Origin: an uncultured Flavobacteriales bacterium
Lineage (GTDB): Bacteria; Bacteroidota; Bacteroidia; Flavobacteriales_D; Parvicellaceae
Reading direction: 5' to 3'
NCBI GenBank assembly: GCA_913030835.1
Contig: CAJWDP010000034.1
Coordinates: forward strand, 1 to 34,847
Length of the DNA: 34,847 nt
Positions 1-6,233 of the stretch are shown here, one piece after another; position 1 is the stretch's first letter; every line of letters starts with the position of its first letter. The notes beneath the pieces were generated by a model. That model was not told the origin of the DNA and searched no databases. It saw only the letters and a program-made list of their open reading frames with translations. The translations under genes and the position numbers were made by a program.

Positions 1-100
1 GACTGCCGCCTGATACCGTTAATCGATGTTGGCCATAACTTGAGCAGGTAAGCAAACCTAAGGCTATAGCAAAAAAGCTATTCAACAACAACTCTCTCAT
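1..100 (-). CDS. Partial exported protein (N-terminus only)
   Basis: Reading the minus strand from an ATG at 98-100 gives an open frame of 33 codons that runs off the left edge. It starts MRELLLNSFF and continues as a hydrophobic stretch ending near SSYGQ, which is a typical Sec signal peptide with a probable signal peptidase I cut before the Gln. There is too little mature protein (about ten residues, beginning QHRLTVSGGS) to name a family. It lies on the element side of the tRNA-fragment attachment site at 431-456, so it is probably cargo of the integrated element. The frame and signal peptide are seen directly; the cargo role is inference. Confidence 0.55.
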   Translation of the reverse strand, partial: MRELLLNSFFAIALGLLTCSSYGQHRLTVSGGS

Positions 101-430
101 AAAAAATGGAGTTTTTACAACCAACTTTCAGCAGGTACAATCCTACATCTAAATTTGAAACGTTAATTTGGGCAATTTCGTGTTGATTTTAATGAATCTG
201 TTTTTCTTTTCAAAAACCAGAATTAATCTAATTCTACTTTGAAATATACTGTTCTTTGCGTAATCTCCAGTAAAGAATACTTCTATTAAATTCATACTAT
301 TTAGCTCATAAAATCGTATTATTAGAATACAGGGTTTTTAGAATTATTGAACTGACTAAAAGTGGTGACCTATTCGGTGACCTATATGATTGAAAAAATT
401 TTAGATTACTGATTATCAGTTAATTAAATT
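101..430. other. AT-rich non-coding end of a probable integrated element
   Basis: I see no convincing coding frame here. The DNA is markedly AT-rich compared with the genes to the right. It holds the upstream region of the partial exported gene and, near its right end, two direct copies of GGTGACCTAT just before the tRNA fragment. This fits the end of an integrative element, which usually carries integrase arm sites but no genes. No promoter matching the Bacteroidota consensus was clear. Confidence 0.4.
364..385. repeat. Paired direct repeat GGTGACCTAT, possible integrase arm sites
   Basis: GGTGACCTAT occurs at 364-373 and again at 376-385, a 12-bp period separated by TC. The core GGTGACC is itself a near-palindrome (GGT-N-ACC). 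The pair ends 45 bp before the tRNA 3' fragment. Short direct repeats close to a core site in a tRNA gene are the usual layout of arm-type binding sites of tyrosine recombinases. The repeats are seen; the integrase role is inference, as no integrase gene is in the window. Confidence 0.5.
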
Positions 431-456
431 ACTGGTTCGAGTCCCGTCCAGACCGC
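431..456 (+). other. tRNA 3' fragment (T-arm and acceptor strand), likely attachment site
   Basis: The sequence carries the TTCGAGT T-loop between T-stem halves ACTGG and CCCGT (one mismatch), then a 7-nt acceptor 3' strand CCAGACC and a discriminator-like G. Nothing upstream could form the D-arm, anticodon arm or the pairing GGTCTGG strand, so this is not a whole tRNA. A terminator follows directly, as expected at the native end of a tRNA gene. The simplest reading is the displaced 3' end left when an element integrated into the gene, with the restored tRNA lying off the left edge. Which tRNA it was cannot be told. Confidence 0.6.
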
Positions 457-486
457 AAAAAGCCATCCGATTGGATGGCTTTTTTG
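457..486 (+). terminator. Intrinsic terminator, probably bidirectional
   Basis: AGCCATCC and GGATGGCT pair perfectly (8 bp) around a GATT loop at 469-472, followed by a T run. The stem is preceded by an A run, so it also works on the other strand, where it would end the minus-strand peroxidase transcript. It fits as the original terminator of the disrupted tRNA gene. Confidence 0.85.
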
Positions 487-517
487 TTTGTTACTTATTT
501 ACGTTTACTTGCTAGTC

Positions 518-1060
518 CTATAATAATCTGGTAATGTCTGTGCTAAGCGGTTTTGTCATGCTGGAGAAACTTTTCACCAAATTTCCCTTTTCGTCCACCA
601 GATATTTATGAAAGTTCCATTTTACGGAAGAGCTTTGTTTTCCATTGTTCTCTTTCTTGGTCAAAAACTGATACAAAGGATGTTGCTCCGGCCCTTTCAC
701 CTTGATCTTTTCCGTGATCAGAAAATCCACTCCGTAATTTTTTTCGCAAAATGACTGTATTTCCTCAGAAGTGCCCGGTTCCTGTCCTCCAAACTGATTG
801 CACGGAACTCCGATCACCACCAGCTTTTCCTTGTATTTGCTATGCAATTCTTGCAGCCCTTTGTACTGTGGAGTAAAGCCGCATTTCGAAGCTACGTTGA
901 CAAATAGAATCTTCTTCCCTTCGAACGATTTAAAATTTACATCCTCCCCTTCCAAGCTAGAGATTCCTATAGTGTACAAGTCCATTTTACCTTCTATTTC
1001 CTGTGCGTTTGCCGAAGCACCTGCCAACCCAAAAAGGGCGGCCAACCAATATTTTCTCAT
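518..1060 (-). CDS. Exported glutathione/thioredoxin peroxidase
   Basis: A 180-residue glutathione peroxidase family protein, which reduces hydroperoxides. The catalytic tetrad is complete: Cys60 in NVASKCGFT, Gln93 in CNQFGGQ, and Trp148-Asn149 in VKWNF. The peroxidatic residue is Cys, not selenocysteine. Cys105 (SFCEKNYGVDF) sits where the resolving Cys of thioredoxin-dependent members lies, so thioredoxin is the likelier reductant (family knowledge). The start was set at the ATG at 1058-1060 because it opens a signal peptide (MRKYWLAALFGLAGASANAQ); the frame is open further upstream, but that extension is unlike a protein N-terminus. It is therefore probably periplasmic. It is transcribed divergently from the small Lacal_2735-like gene. 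Confidence 0.9.
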   Translation of the reverse strand: MRKYWLAALFGLAGASANAQEIEGKMDLYTIGISSLEGEDVNFKSFEGKKILFVNVASKCGFTPQYKGLQELHSKYKEKLVVIGVPCNQFGGQEPGTSEEIQSFCEKNYGVDFLITEKIKVKGPEQHPLYQFLTKKENNGKQSSSVKWNFHKYLVDEKGNLVKSFSSMTKPLSTDITRLL

Positions 1061-1117
1061 TTGTTTTTTATTTAAGAACAATTCAAGAAGATTTTGGTTC
1101 AAAATAAGTACTACAAT

Positions 1118-1135
1118 TTGTTCCTGCAAGAACAA
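1118..1135. promoter_or_regulatory. Imperfect 18-bp palindrome between divergent genes
   Basis: TTGTTC and GAACAA arms flank a CTGCAA centre; only one symmetric position pair mismatches. It lies about 58 bp upstream of the peroxidase start and 37 bp upstream of the divergent small gene. Reading minus, TTG inside the palindrome followed after 20 bp by TATTTTG could be the peroxidase promoter, so a bound regulator would cover the -33 region. No regulator can be named. Confidence 0.3.
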
Positions 1136-1172
1136 AGGTTCTTCTTATTTGTTTCTTTTTAAAACACCAACC

Positions 1173-1361
1173 ATGATCCGATTTTTTAAGAGAAAAACAG
1201 AGCTTGAGTTCCTACAAGTAAAATACAACAAGCTACTTCGTCAAGCGATGGAAACCGGGCGAGTAAACCGATCAGAAGGAGACCGAATTCTCGCGGAGGC
1301 GAACGTTTTACTACAGCGAATTGAGGAGCTAGAGGATGCAGAAATGCGGAGCTCCGACTAA
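1173..1361 (+). CDS. Small Lacal_2735-family-like protein
   Basis: A 62-residue charged protein beginning MIRFFKRKTELEFLQ, with no signal peptide or membrane segment. It has a basic, aromatic N-terminus (FFKRK), a KLLRQAMETGRVNRS stretch and a helical C-terminal half ending in an acidic tail. Length and pattern match the small Flavobacteriia family Lacal_2735 (function unknown) as I remember it. The frame stays open upstream to 798, but that part is antisense to the peroxidase, so I start at the ATG at 1173. Function cannot be predicted. Confidence 0.65.
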   Translation: MIRFFKRKTELEFLQVKYNKLLRQAMETGRVNRSEGDRILAEANVLLQRIEELEDAEMRSSD

Positions 1362-1390
1362 TTGAAAATCTTACTCTTCAGCATTCTCCA

Positions 1391-2005
1391 TCATTTAAAA
1401 TGGTCCATGTAGCGTAAGCCTTTACTGGCATAAGATGGATCATGTGTCCTTCCGGTAGGAGATCCGGTGTTGTGAATTCGAAAAGCCTGTTCAAATTTTC
1501 CCTGACGAAGTTGCTTTCCATATTCTTCATTGATCCATTTTGCTCCCCAGTATATCGCATCGTCTCCTCGAACATCAGCCACCGTAATGCCCAATTGCAA
1601 ACATTGATACCCCATCAATTGAAAAGGCCCCCAGGAGCTGGCTAAATTTTTGAGTGCTTCATCAGACGCGTTTTTCAGGTCTTTTTGGTCGATTCCTTCA
1701 TACGACTTTTTCGATCCATCTCGCACCTTTTTCAATCGCTGAAAAACGTGTTTCTCAAAGCGGGATGGTACGGGCTTTCTTCCGGATGATTCCAACGCAA
1801 TGAGTGCTTTTAAATAATTTGCAGGCAAATCAAAATCCGTGGCAACCTGATCAGCTTCAGCACCATAATTTCGCTCAACCGCATTCAAGCCTCCCCGGCC
1901 ATAATGAATCAATTTGGATTTTCCCTCCTTCCAATGTCCCTTGATAAAAATAAATCCTGCTATCACGAACACACCCAAAACCGCAAGTCTTAGAATCGTC
2001 TTCAC
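1391..2005 (-). CDS. Muramidase / lytic transglycosylase-like protein (DUF3380-like)
   Basis: A 204-residue protein with an N-terminal hydrophobic segment (residues 5-21), so membrane anchored or exported. It carries the N-acetylmuramidase/DUF3380 signature: catalytic-type Glu72 in ALIALESSGRK, FEKHVFQR (83-90), and SSWGPFQLMG (123-132). A C-terminal HNTGSPTGRTHDPSYA segment resembles lysozyme-like folds. The expected role is cleavage of peptidoglycan glycan strands. The start is GTG at 2003-2005. It lies 33 bp downstream of the last gene of the multicopper operon and probably shares its transcript, though its link to copper enzymes is unclear. Confidence 0.75.
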   Translation of the reverse strand: MKTILRLAVLGVFVIAGFIFIKGHWKEGKSKLIHYGRGGLNAVERNYGAEADQVATDFDLPANYLKALIALESSGRKPVPSRFEKHVFQRLKKVRDGSKKSYEGIDQKDLKNASDEALKNLASSWGPFQLMGYQCLQLGITVADVRGDDAIYWGAKWINEEYGKQLRQGKFEQAFRIHNTGSPTGRTHDPSYASKGLRYMDHFK

Positions 2006-2038
2006 TGCCTAAAATTTCGCTTACTTGTTTCCATCAGA

Positions 2039-2476
2039 TCAATTTGCACTTACCCTGAATTCAATGATCTCTGAACCAGCATTGCTGATTGGGTCAATCA
2101 ATTTGAATTTTACTCTTCCGCTCCCCGGTATCCCTTTAGGAAGGACATGAATGGCTACAAATCCGGTCTTTCCCGGGCCAATTGATCGTAAGGTGCCGAA
2201 CTCAGGGATTCCCACTTGGCACTTACCGTAGGCACACATGGAGTAATCCCATCCGGATGGCAACGTGTTTTCCAAACAGGACCACTTCAGCTCCAGCTGC
2301 CCATCTGTATTATTTGCTATCTTGATCTCTGCCAGCTCCAGCTTTTCATTCTTATTGATCGATAAACGGACAATCGAATCGCCTACCACACTAAAACTTG
2401 ATGTGGATAGTTGCCACGAAATCAACGCAGCACTTGCAATCAGAATGGGCAGTAGAATCCTTTTCTTCATCATCAT
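2039..2476 (-). CDS. Secreted Cys-x4-Cys protein, paralogue-like to the first operon gene
   Basis: A 145-residue exported protein with an N-terminal hydrophobic segment (residues 5-22) and no T9SS tail. The mature part is a single beta-rich domain with Trp65, Cys67, NT, Trp76 and the motif CAYGKCQVGIP (Cys81, Cys86), then GF...G.GRVKF..ID. The same order of residues is found in the protein at 4569-5267, so the two share a domain. Three ATG codons lie in a row at the start; the first overlaps the upstream stop in ATGA, implying translational coupling with the multicopper oxidase gene. Function is unknown; a partner or metal-handling role is only inference. Confidence 0.7.
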   Translation of the reverse strand: MMMKKRILLPILIASAALISWQLSTSSFSVVGDSIVRLSINKNEKLELAEIKIANNTDGQLELKWSCLENTLPSGWDYSMCAYGKCQVGIPEFGTLRSIGPGKTGFVAIHVLPKGIPGSGRVKFKLIDPISNAGSEIIEFRVSAN

Positions 2477-3705
2477 TTCTTTATAAACGATTTAGAGGTT
2501 ACGTTGTTGCCATCTGAAAGCGAAAGGATATACTGCCCACTTGCATACTCATTAGTTGACAGAACCAGTGTGTGCTTCCCCTGTTCATATACCCGTGGAA
2601 ATTCAGACAACATCAATTTACCATCGATGCTTACAATACGAAGACTCAAATTGGTTTCCTTCAGAAGATCAAATGAAATCCTTACATCCTGATCAACCGG
2701 ATTCGGGGCAATGGAGAAATCAATTACATTTTCGAATTCCTCCACCTGATTGGGTACGCGAATATCTACTTTAACGTGCTGAATGTTCTTCAATTCGCTC
2801 GTCATCATATCGAAATAATGCACCTCAATTGAGTCTAGAATAGGGACAGAAGACTCTACTAAAACACCGTATCGTTCGCCCGGATACACTTCAATTGTAT
2901 CGCTGAATTCTTCAATGGGCAGCGGTCTTCCATCACTGTCTACAATTCGTGCACCTAGTGAAGAAGGAAAAATCACCTTGTTCGTGCAATAGCCAATGTT
3001 CACCAATCGAAAATAGTTGACGTAGTTCGTTTTTGAATTCAATTCCACAGAATCCTCCAGCTGCTGATCCGACAACCCGTTGATCAAAAAGTAATCGGGA
3101 TTGTATTTGGGCACCAAAAGGGTATCGTGCACTGCTCCATCTATGTGCTCATGATCCAATATTGAATCGGTATGCCAGAATGTATCCAACTCCGACATGA
3201 ACAATAGGGTTTCCGTATCAAACGCATACCCCCCATCCCAGGTTGTATTGCTGCCGTCAGACGGTCGGATAATGATCGGTCCGTACATACCTGCTTGCAG
3301 ATGCAAGGTAGATCCAACATGACAGTGATACAAGTAAGTGCCGGCATGTGGTGCCTCAAAATGATACCAACCGTGTTCCATATGATCGACAGAAAACGAC
3401 AACATCGGAACCCCATCGTTCGCCTGATCGACATCCAAACCATGCAGGTGAATCGTATGGTGGTGCAATTGTGACACATTCCAGAAGTCAATGTGAACGG
3501 AATCTCCCTGATTCGCCTCGATCAAAGGAGCAGGAATTGGAGGATGGGTAGAAAGACTCGGAGCGAATCCATATACACGAAGGGTATCACCATTGGCAAT
3601 CACCTTCTCACCAAGCGTACGACCAATAAGGAATACGTTGGTCTGAGCTTCCGCAAATAAGAAGATCATCAGTAACAAACAGGTTCCTATCAATTTCCGC
3701 ATCAT
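2473..3705 (-). CDS. T9SS-sorted multicopper oxidase-like protein with intact type 1 copper motif
   Basis: A 410-residue exported protein. After a signal peptide (1-20) comes a cupredoxin domain with HHTIHLHG (His83, His86, His88) and a type 1/type 3 copper motif YHCHVGSTLHLQAGM (His127, Cys128, His129, His135, Met140). The usual HCHxxxH spacing is lengthened by two residues. A second beta domain (about 200-320) lacks copper ligands. Residues 328-410 are a T9SS type A sorting domain (IAPNPVDQDV to the end, KSFIKK), so it should be outside the cell or surface bound. It overlaps both neighbours by ATGA. The substrate is unknown. It has one copper-binding cupredoxin domain, so a partner or oligomer is needed to build a trinuclear site. 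Confidence 0.85.
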   Translation of the reverse strand: MMRKLIGTCLLLMIFLFAEAQTNVFLIGRTLGEKVIANGDTLRVYGFAPSLSTHPPIPAPLIEANQGDSVHIDFWNVSQLHHHTIHLHGLDVDQANDGVPMLSFSVDHMEHGWYHFEAPHAGTYLYHCHVGSTLHLQAGMYGPIIIRPSDGSNTTWDGGYAFDTETLLFMSELDTFWHTDSILDHEHIDGAVHDTLLVPKYNPDYFLINGLSDQQLEDSVELNSKTNYVNYFRLVNIGYCTNKVIFPSSLGARIVDSDGRPLPIEEFSDTIEVYPGERYGVLVESSVPILDSIEVHYFDMMTSELKNIQHVKVDIRVPNQVEEFENVIDFSIAPNPVDQDVRISFDLLKETNLSLRIVSIDGKLMLSEFPRVYEQGKHTLVLSTNEYASGQYILSLSDGNNVTSKSFIKK

Positions 3706-4559
3706 TGAATTAAAATGGTTAAAAACATTCCGAACGGATAAAGGCCTCCGCCAGTTATTGACAATAAATTATGATCATGCACCGGATACTCACCCGTTTG
3801 ATGTGGAACAAGGCGCAGTAAATAACCTTCCATTCTCTTAAGTGGAAATGTGTCTTTGATTCGACCAGCGTGCATGGAACTGCTCGTTGAATAGAGTATT
3901 TCGCAATGGTAACCGTGAAAGTGAATGGAATGTTCTGCTTGTCCCGTGTTGGCCATAAAGATCAAAATGGTATCTCCTATATTTCCCTCAACTCGGGCTG
4001 TAGTATCGGAATTGATGTCAGGATTACTCAATCCATTGATCGTAAAATAATCCGGGTAATAGTCAAGCCAATCTACCACACCACCCGAGGCAATGGAATC
4101 ATTCCAATCGCTTTGGTGGTCTTTTATGTTCCAGTAATACGTATTGGCGTTGGCCCCAACTGCAAGAATTCCGGCAAGTCCCATATATGCATTGTTCGGG
4201 TAATTGATGTGATCGTAGTAGATGCACACCCTTGGAGTCGATGAGTGGAAGGTCACTTCCAATGTATCACCTTGCTGAAGCGTATCTTTGTATCCGGAAA
4301 TGCCCCTGATATCAAAACCATGCAGGATCGTATCATTATTTACAATGGTTAATACAAGCGTATCCATTATTCCAACAGAGAGCTGCGCATTCCGATTTTC
4401 GTAAGTTGGTGTGGAATTGAATCCTTTGCAAGGCATTTGTTTGCCGTTCACAAATAACCCCTGTCCCGAATTGATGTATATCGTATCACTTACATTTCCA
4501 GCAAAAAAAATGGTCTGAAACCCAAGTAAACAGACCAATGTGAGTAGGGCACGTTTCAA
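3702..4559 (-). CDS. Multicopper oxidase-like protein lacking the type 1 copper cysteine
   Basis: A 285-residue protein of two cupredoxin domains with a signal peptide (about 1-20) and no sorting tail. The first domain is degenerate. The second has HSIHFHGYH (His210, His213, His215) and GEYPVHDHNLL (His261, Asp262, His263): the histidines for a type 2/3 copper site are kept, but the Cys of the canonical HCH is Asp and the following type 1 His is absent. It may therefore supply trinuclear-site ligands while its neighbour at 2473-3705 carries the type 1 copper (inference). It starts 9 bp after the first operon gene and ends in an ATGA overlap with the next. Confidence 0.8.
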   Translation of the reverse strand: MKRALLTLVCLLGFQTIFFAGNVSDTIYINSGQGLFVNGKQMPCKGFNSTPTYENRNAQLSVGIMDTLVLTIVNNDTILHGFDIRGISGYKDTLQQGDTLEVTFHSSTPRVCIYYDHINYPNNAYMGLAGILAVGANANTYYWNIKDHQSDWNDSIASGGVVDWLDYYPDYFTINGLSNPDINSDTTARVEGNIGDTILIFMANTGQAEHSIHFHGYHCEILYSTSSSMHAGRIKDTFPLKRMEGYLLRLVPHQTGEYPVHDHNLLSITGGGLYPFGMFLTILIQ

Positions 4560-4568
4560 TTTACACCA

Positions 4569-5267
4569 TTATTTTTTGATGACTTTTTTTGTAGAGATCA
4601 ATCCTTCCTCTCCTCTGAAGTTTACGAGATATACTCCCTTCCTGACACCTGAAAAATCAATGTAAGCTAGGCTTCTCGAGTTTAAATTGGCAGATTGGAC
4701 TACTTTACCCAAAACATCTGTTACTACTACAACGCCATTCTCACTGGAAGGATTGTGAACCGTTAGCTGACTCTCAACAGGGTTTGGATAAGCTCCGATT
4801 CTCAACTCGTTTTCTTGAATTGTTGAAATGGAAGGGTCTGGCCAAGACACAAAAAAGCTGACCGTATCACCACGTGAATAGTCATTCTGATCAAACACAT
4901 AGATTTCCACTTTTCCTTCTCCATAATTTAGACCACATGTCATATTGCATTTTATAAATCCAAAGGTTCCCGCTGCCATTTCTGCGGCAGTGATAGCGGT
5001 CATTGCAGCATTGGCAGGAAAGCCAACATAACAACCGGTATAGTCACAAACGGAACAAGACCAATTCGGATCAAATGTGTTCGAGAGCAACTGCCATCTG
5101 AATGTAATGTCTTCCGGAGTAGGCGTTACCACCCGAATTTCAAAACTCTCGTAATTTTCATTGAAGATGGTATCTGTTCGATGCTGGCCCGTTGGGTACA
5201 CAAAATTTTGCGCCATCAAACCGGAGACAAAAGCCAACAATAAAATTGAGGTAAGCAGGTATTTCAT
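4569..5267 (-). CDS. T9SS-sorted secreted Cys-x4-Cys protein, first gene of the multicopper operon
   Basis: A 232-residue exported protein. I start at the ATG at 5265-5267 because it opens a clear signal peptide (MKYLLTSILLLAFVSGLMAQ); the frame is open for 19 more codons upstream. The central domain has RWQLLSNT, Trp69, and the motif CSVCDYTGCYVGFP (Cys71, Cys74, Cys79), plus Cys107 and Cys111. It shares its residue pattern with the protein at 2039-2476. Residues 157-232 form a T9SS type A sorting domain (IGAYPNPVES, ending VIKK). Its promoter with a palindromic operator lies about 55 bp upstream. It has no known enzymatic motif. Confidence 0.75.
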   Translation of the reverse strand: MKYLLTSILLLAFVSGLMAQNFVYPTGQHRTDTIFNENYESFEIRVVTPTPEDITFRWQLLSNTFDPNWSCSVCDYTGCYVGFPANAAMTAITAAEMAAGTFGFIKCNMTCGLNYGEGKVEIYVFDQNDYSRGDTVSFFVSWPDPSISTIQENELRIGAYPNPVESQLTVHNPSSENGVVVVTDVLGKVVQSANLNSRSLAYIDFSGVRKGVYLVNFRGEEGLISTKKVIKK

Positions 5268-5321
5268 AATTCTAGTAACATTTACCATAAAATTACTGAT
5301 TATTTTATTACTCGATAATTC

Positions 5322-5351
5322 CAAAATTGTAATGGAAATTACAATCCAAAA
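5322..5351 (-). promoter_or_regulatory. Promoter of the multicopper operon
   Basis: Read on the minus strand, TTTTG (5347-5351) and CAATTTTG (5322-5329) are separated by 17 bp and match the Bacteroidota -33 TTTG and -7 TAnnTTTG elements (one mismatch). Transcription would start near 5315, giving a leader of about 48 nt to the first operon gene. The spacer is nearly filled by a palindrome. Confidence 0.5.
5326..5345. promoter_or_regulatory. Perfect 8-bp inverted repeat, probable operator
   Basis: ATTGTAAT and ATTACAAT are exact reverse complements around a GGAA centre, a 20-bp site. It sits between the -33 and -7 elements of the multicopper operon promoter, where a bound repressor would block RNA polymerase. 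The sequence does not match a copper-responsive site that I can name with confidence. Confidence 0.55.
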
Positions 5352-5370
5352 GAATTAACCTGTCTAGTGC

Positions 5371-6117
5371 TCATAGTATAAACAATTTAGCACTGGCCAA
5401 AAGCAATACCAATGCAAGAAGATATCGAAGTGTTGAATTGTTCATTTTTCTGCTTCCCAAATATCCGCCGAAAAATCCGCCTACAAAGGCAAACAGTACC
5501 ATTGTAATTGCTTCATAACCAAATGATACCCCAGAAATGAGCTGACCTCCTAACCCTGAAGCAGAATTGACCCAAATAAACAGCGCCGATACCGCTGCGG
5601 CTTCTTTCATTCTACCCCAGCTGAACAATAGTATAATCGGGGTAAGAATAATACCTCCGCCAATACCAATTAAACCGGAGAAAAATCCGATACCACCACC
5701 AATTAATATGCCTTGCCAAAATTTCACATCTCTATTTGTTTCTCTGTCTCCTCCGAAAACATTCAACATCCTCAACATCGCGATCAAAAGCAGCACTCCT
5801 AGAATCTGTTTGTATAAATTCGTTTCAACTTCAATTAGACCGCCTAAAAAAGCCGCAGGTATCGAGGCAATCGCAAATGGAAGAAACAGCTTTAGTTTAA
5901 AATGTCCACCTTTCCAATAATGCAGGAACGAAACCGCCGCAACAAATAAGTTGAGCAAAAGTGCCATCGGCTTCATTTCAGCAGGTGCAAAATCGAAAAA
6001 AACCATCAGACCCAGATAGCCACTGGCGCCTCCATGGCCTACCGAAGCATACAAAAATGCGACGATCGGCAACAGAATTAAAAAAAACAAGTCAAGCTCA
6101 CCAAACAATGCCTCCAT
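5371..6117 (-). CDS. TSUP family exporter (TauE/SafE)
   Basis: A 248-residue integral membrane protein with about eight hydrophobic helices and the two-fold repeat typical of the TauE/SafE (TSUP) family: LYASVGHGGASGYLGLM in the first half and GLIGIGGGIILTPI in the second. Members move sulfite, sulfonates or other organic anions out of the cell; the substrate here cannot be read from sequence. I start at the ATG at 6115-6117 (MEALFGELDLFF); the 22 codons upstream are soluble and unlikely. It is divergent from the MoeB-like gene. A role in keeping sulfite low near the sulfur-handling Moco genes is possible but unproven. Confidence 0.8.
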   Translation of the reverse strand: MEALFGELDLFFLILLPIVAFLYASVGHGGASGYLGLMVFFDFAPAEMKPMALLLNLFVAAVSFLHYWKGGHFKLKLFLPFAIASIPAAFLGGLIEVETNLYKQILGVLLLIAMLRMLNVFGGDRETNRDVKFWQGILIGGGIGFFSGLIGIGGGIILTPIILLFSWGRMKEAAAVSALFIWVNSASGLGGQLISGVSFGYEAITMVLFAFVGGFFGGYLGSRKMNNSTLRYLLALVLLLASAKLFIL

Positions 6118-6219
6118 ATCGGCTAAAATTAGACATATTTTATCCTTGATTTCTGAGCAGACCAAAGAAGAACCATACTTCAATCTGAATTTTTACCGCA
6201 AAGACATTTTCTAAACCAT

Positions 6220-6227
6220 TAAATTTG
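6220..6227 (+). promoter_or_regulatory. -7 box upstream of the MoeB-like gene
   Basis: TAAATTTG is a perfect match to the Bacteroidota -7 element TAnnTTTG and ends 6 nt before the start codon at 6234. No clear -33 TTTG lies at the right distance. If used, the transcript would be nearly leaderless. Confidence 0.4.
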
Positions 6228-6233
6228 TAGACA

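Noticed and set aside
431-456. A complete tRNA gene
   Set aside because: No D-arm, anticodon arm or 5' acceptor strand can be found in the 80 bases upstream.
798-1172. Upstream in-frame part of a 187-codon plus-strand frame ending at 1361
   Set aside because: It runs antisense through the peroxidase gene and has no protein-like pattern; only the part from the ATG at 1173 is kept.
3141-3491. 116-codon minus-strand frame rich in Cys and Met inside the multicopper oxidase gene
   Set aside because: It overlaps a gene with intact copper motifs in another frame and has no domain of its own.
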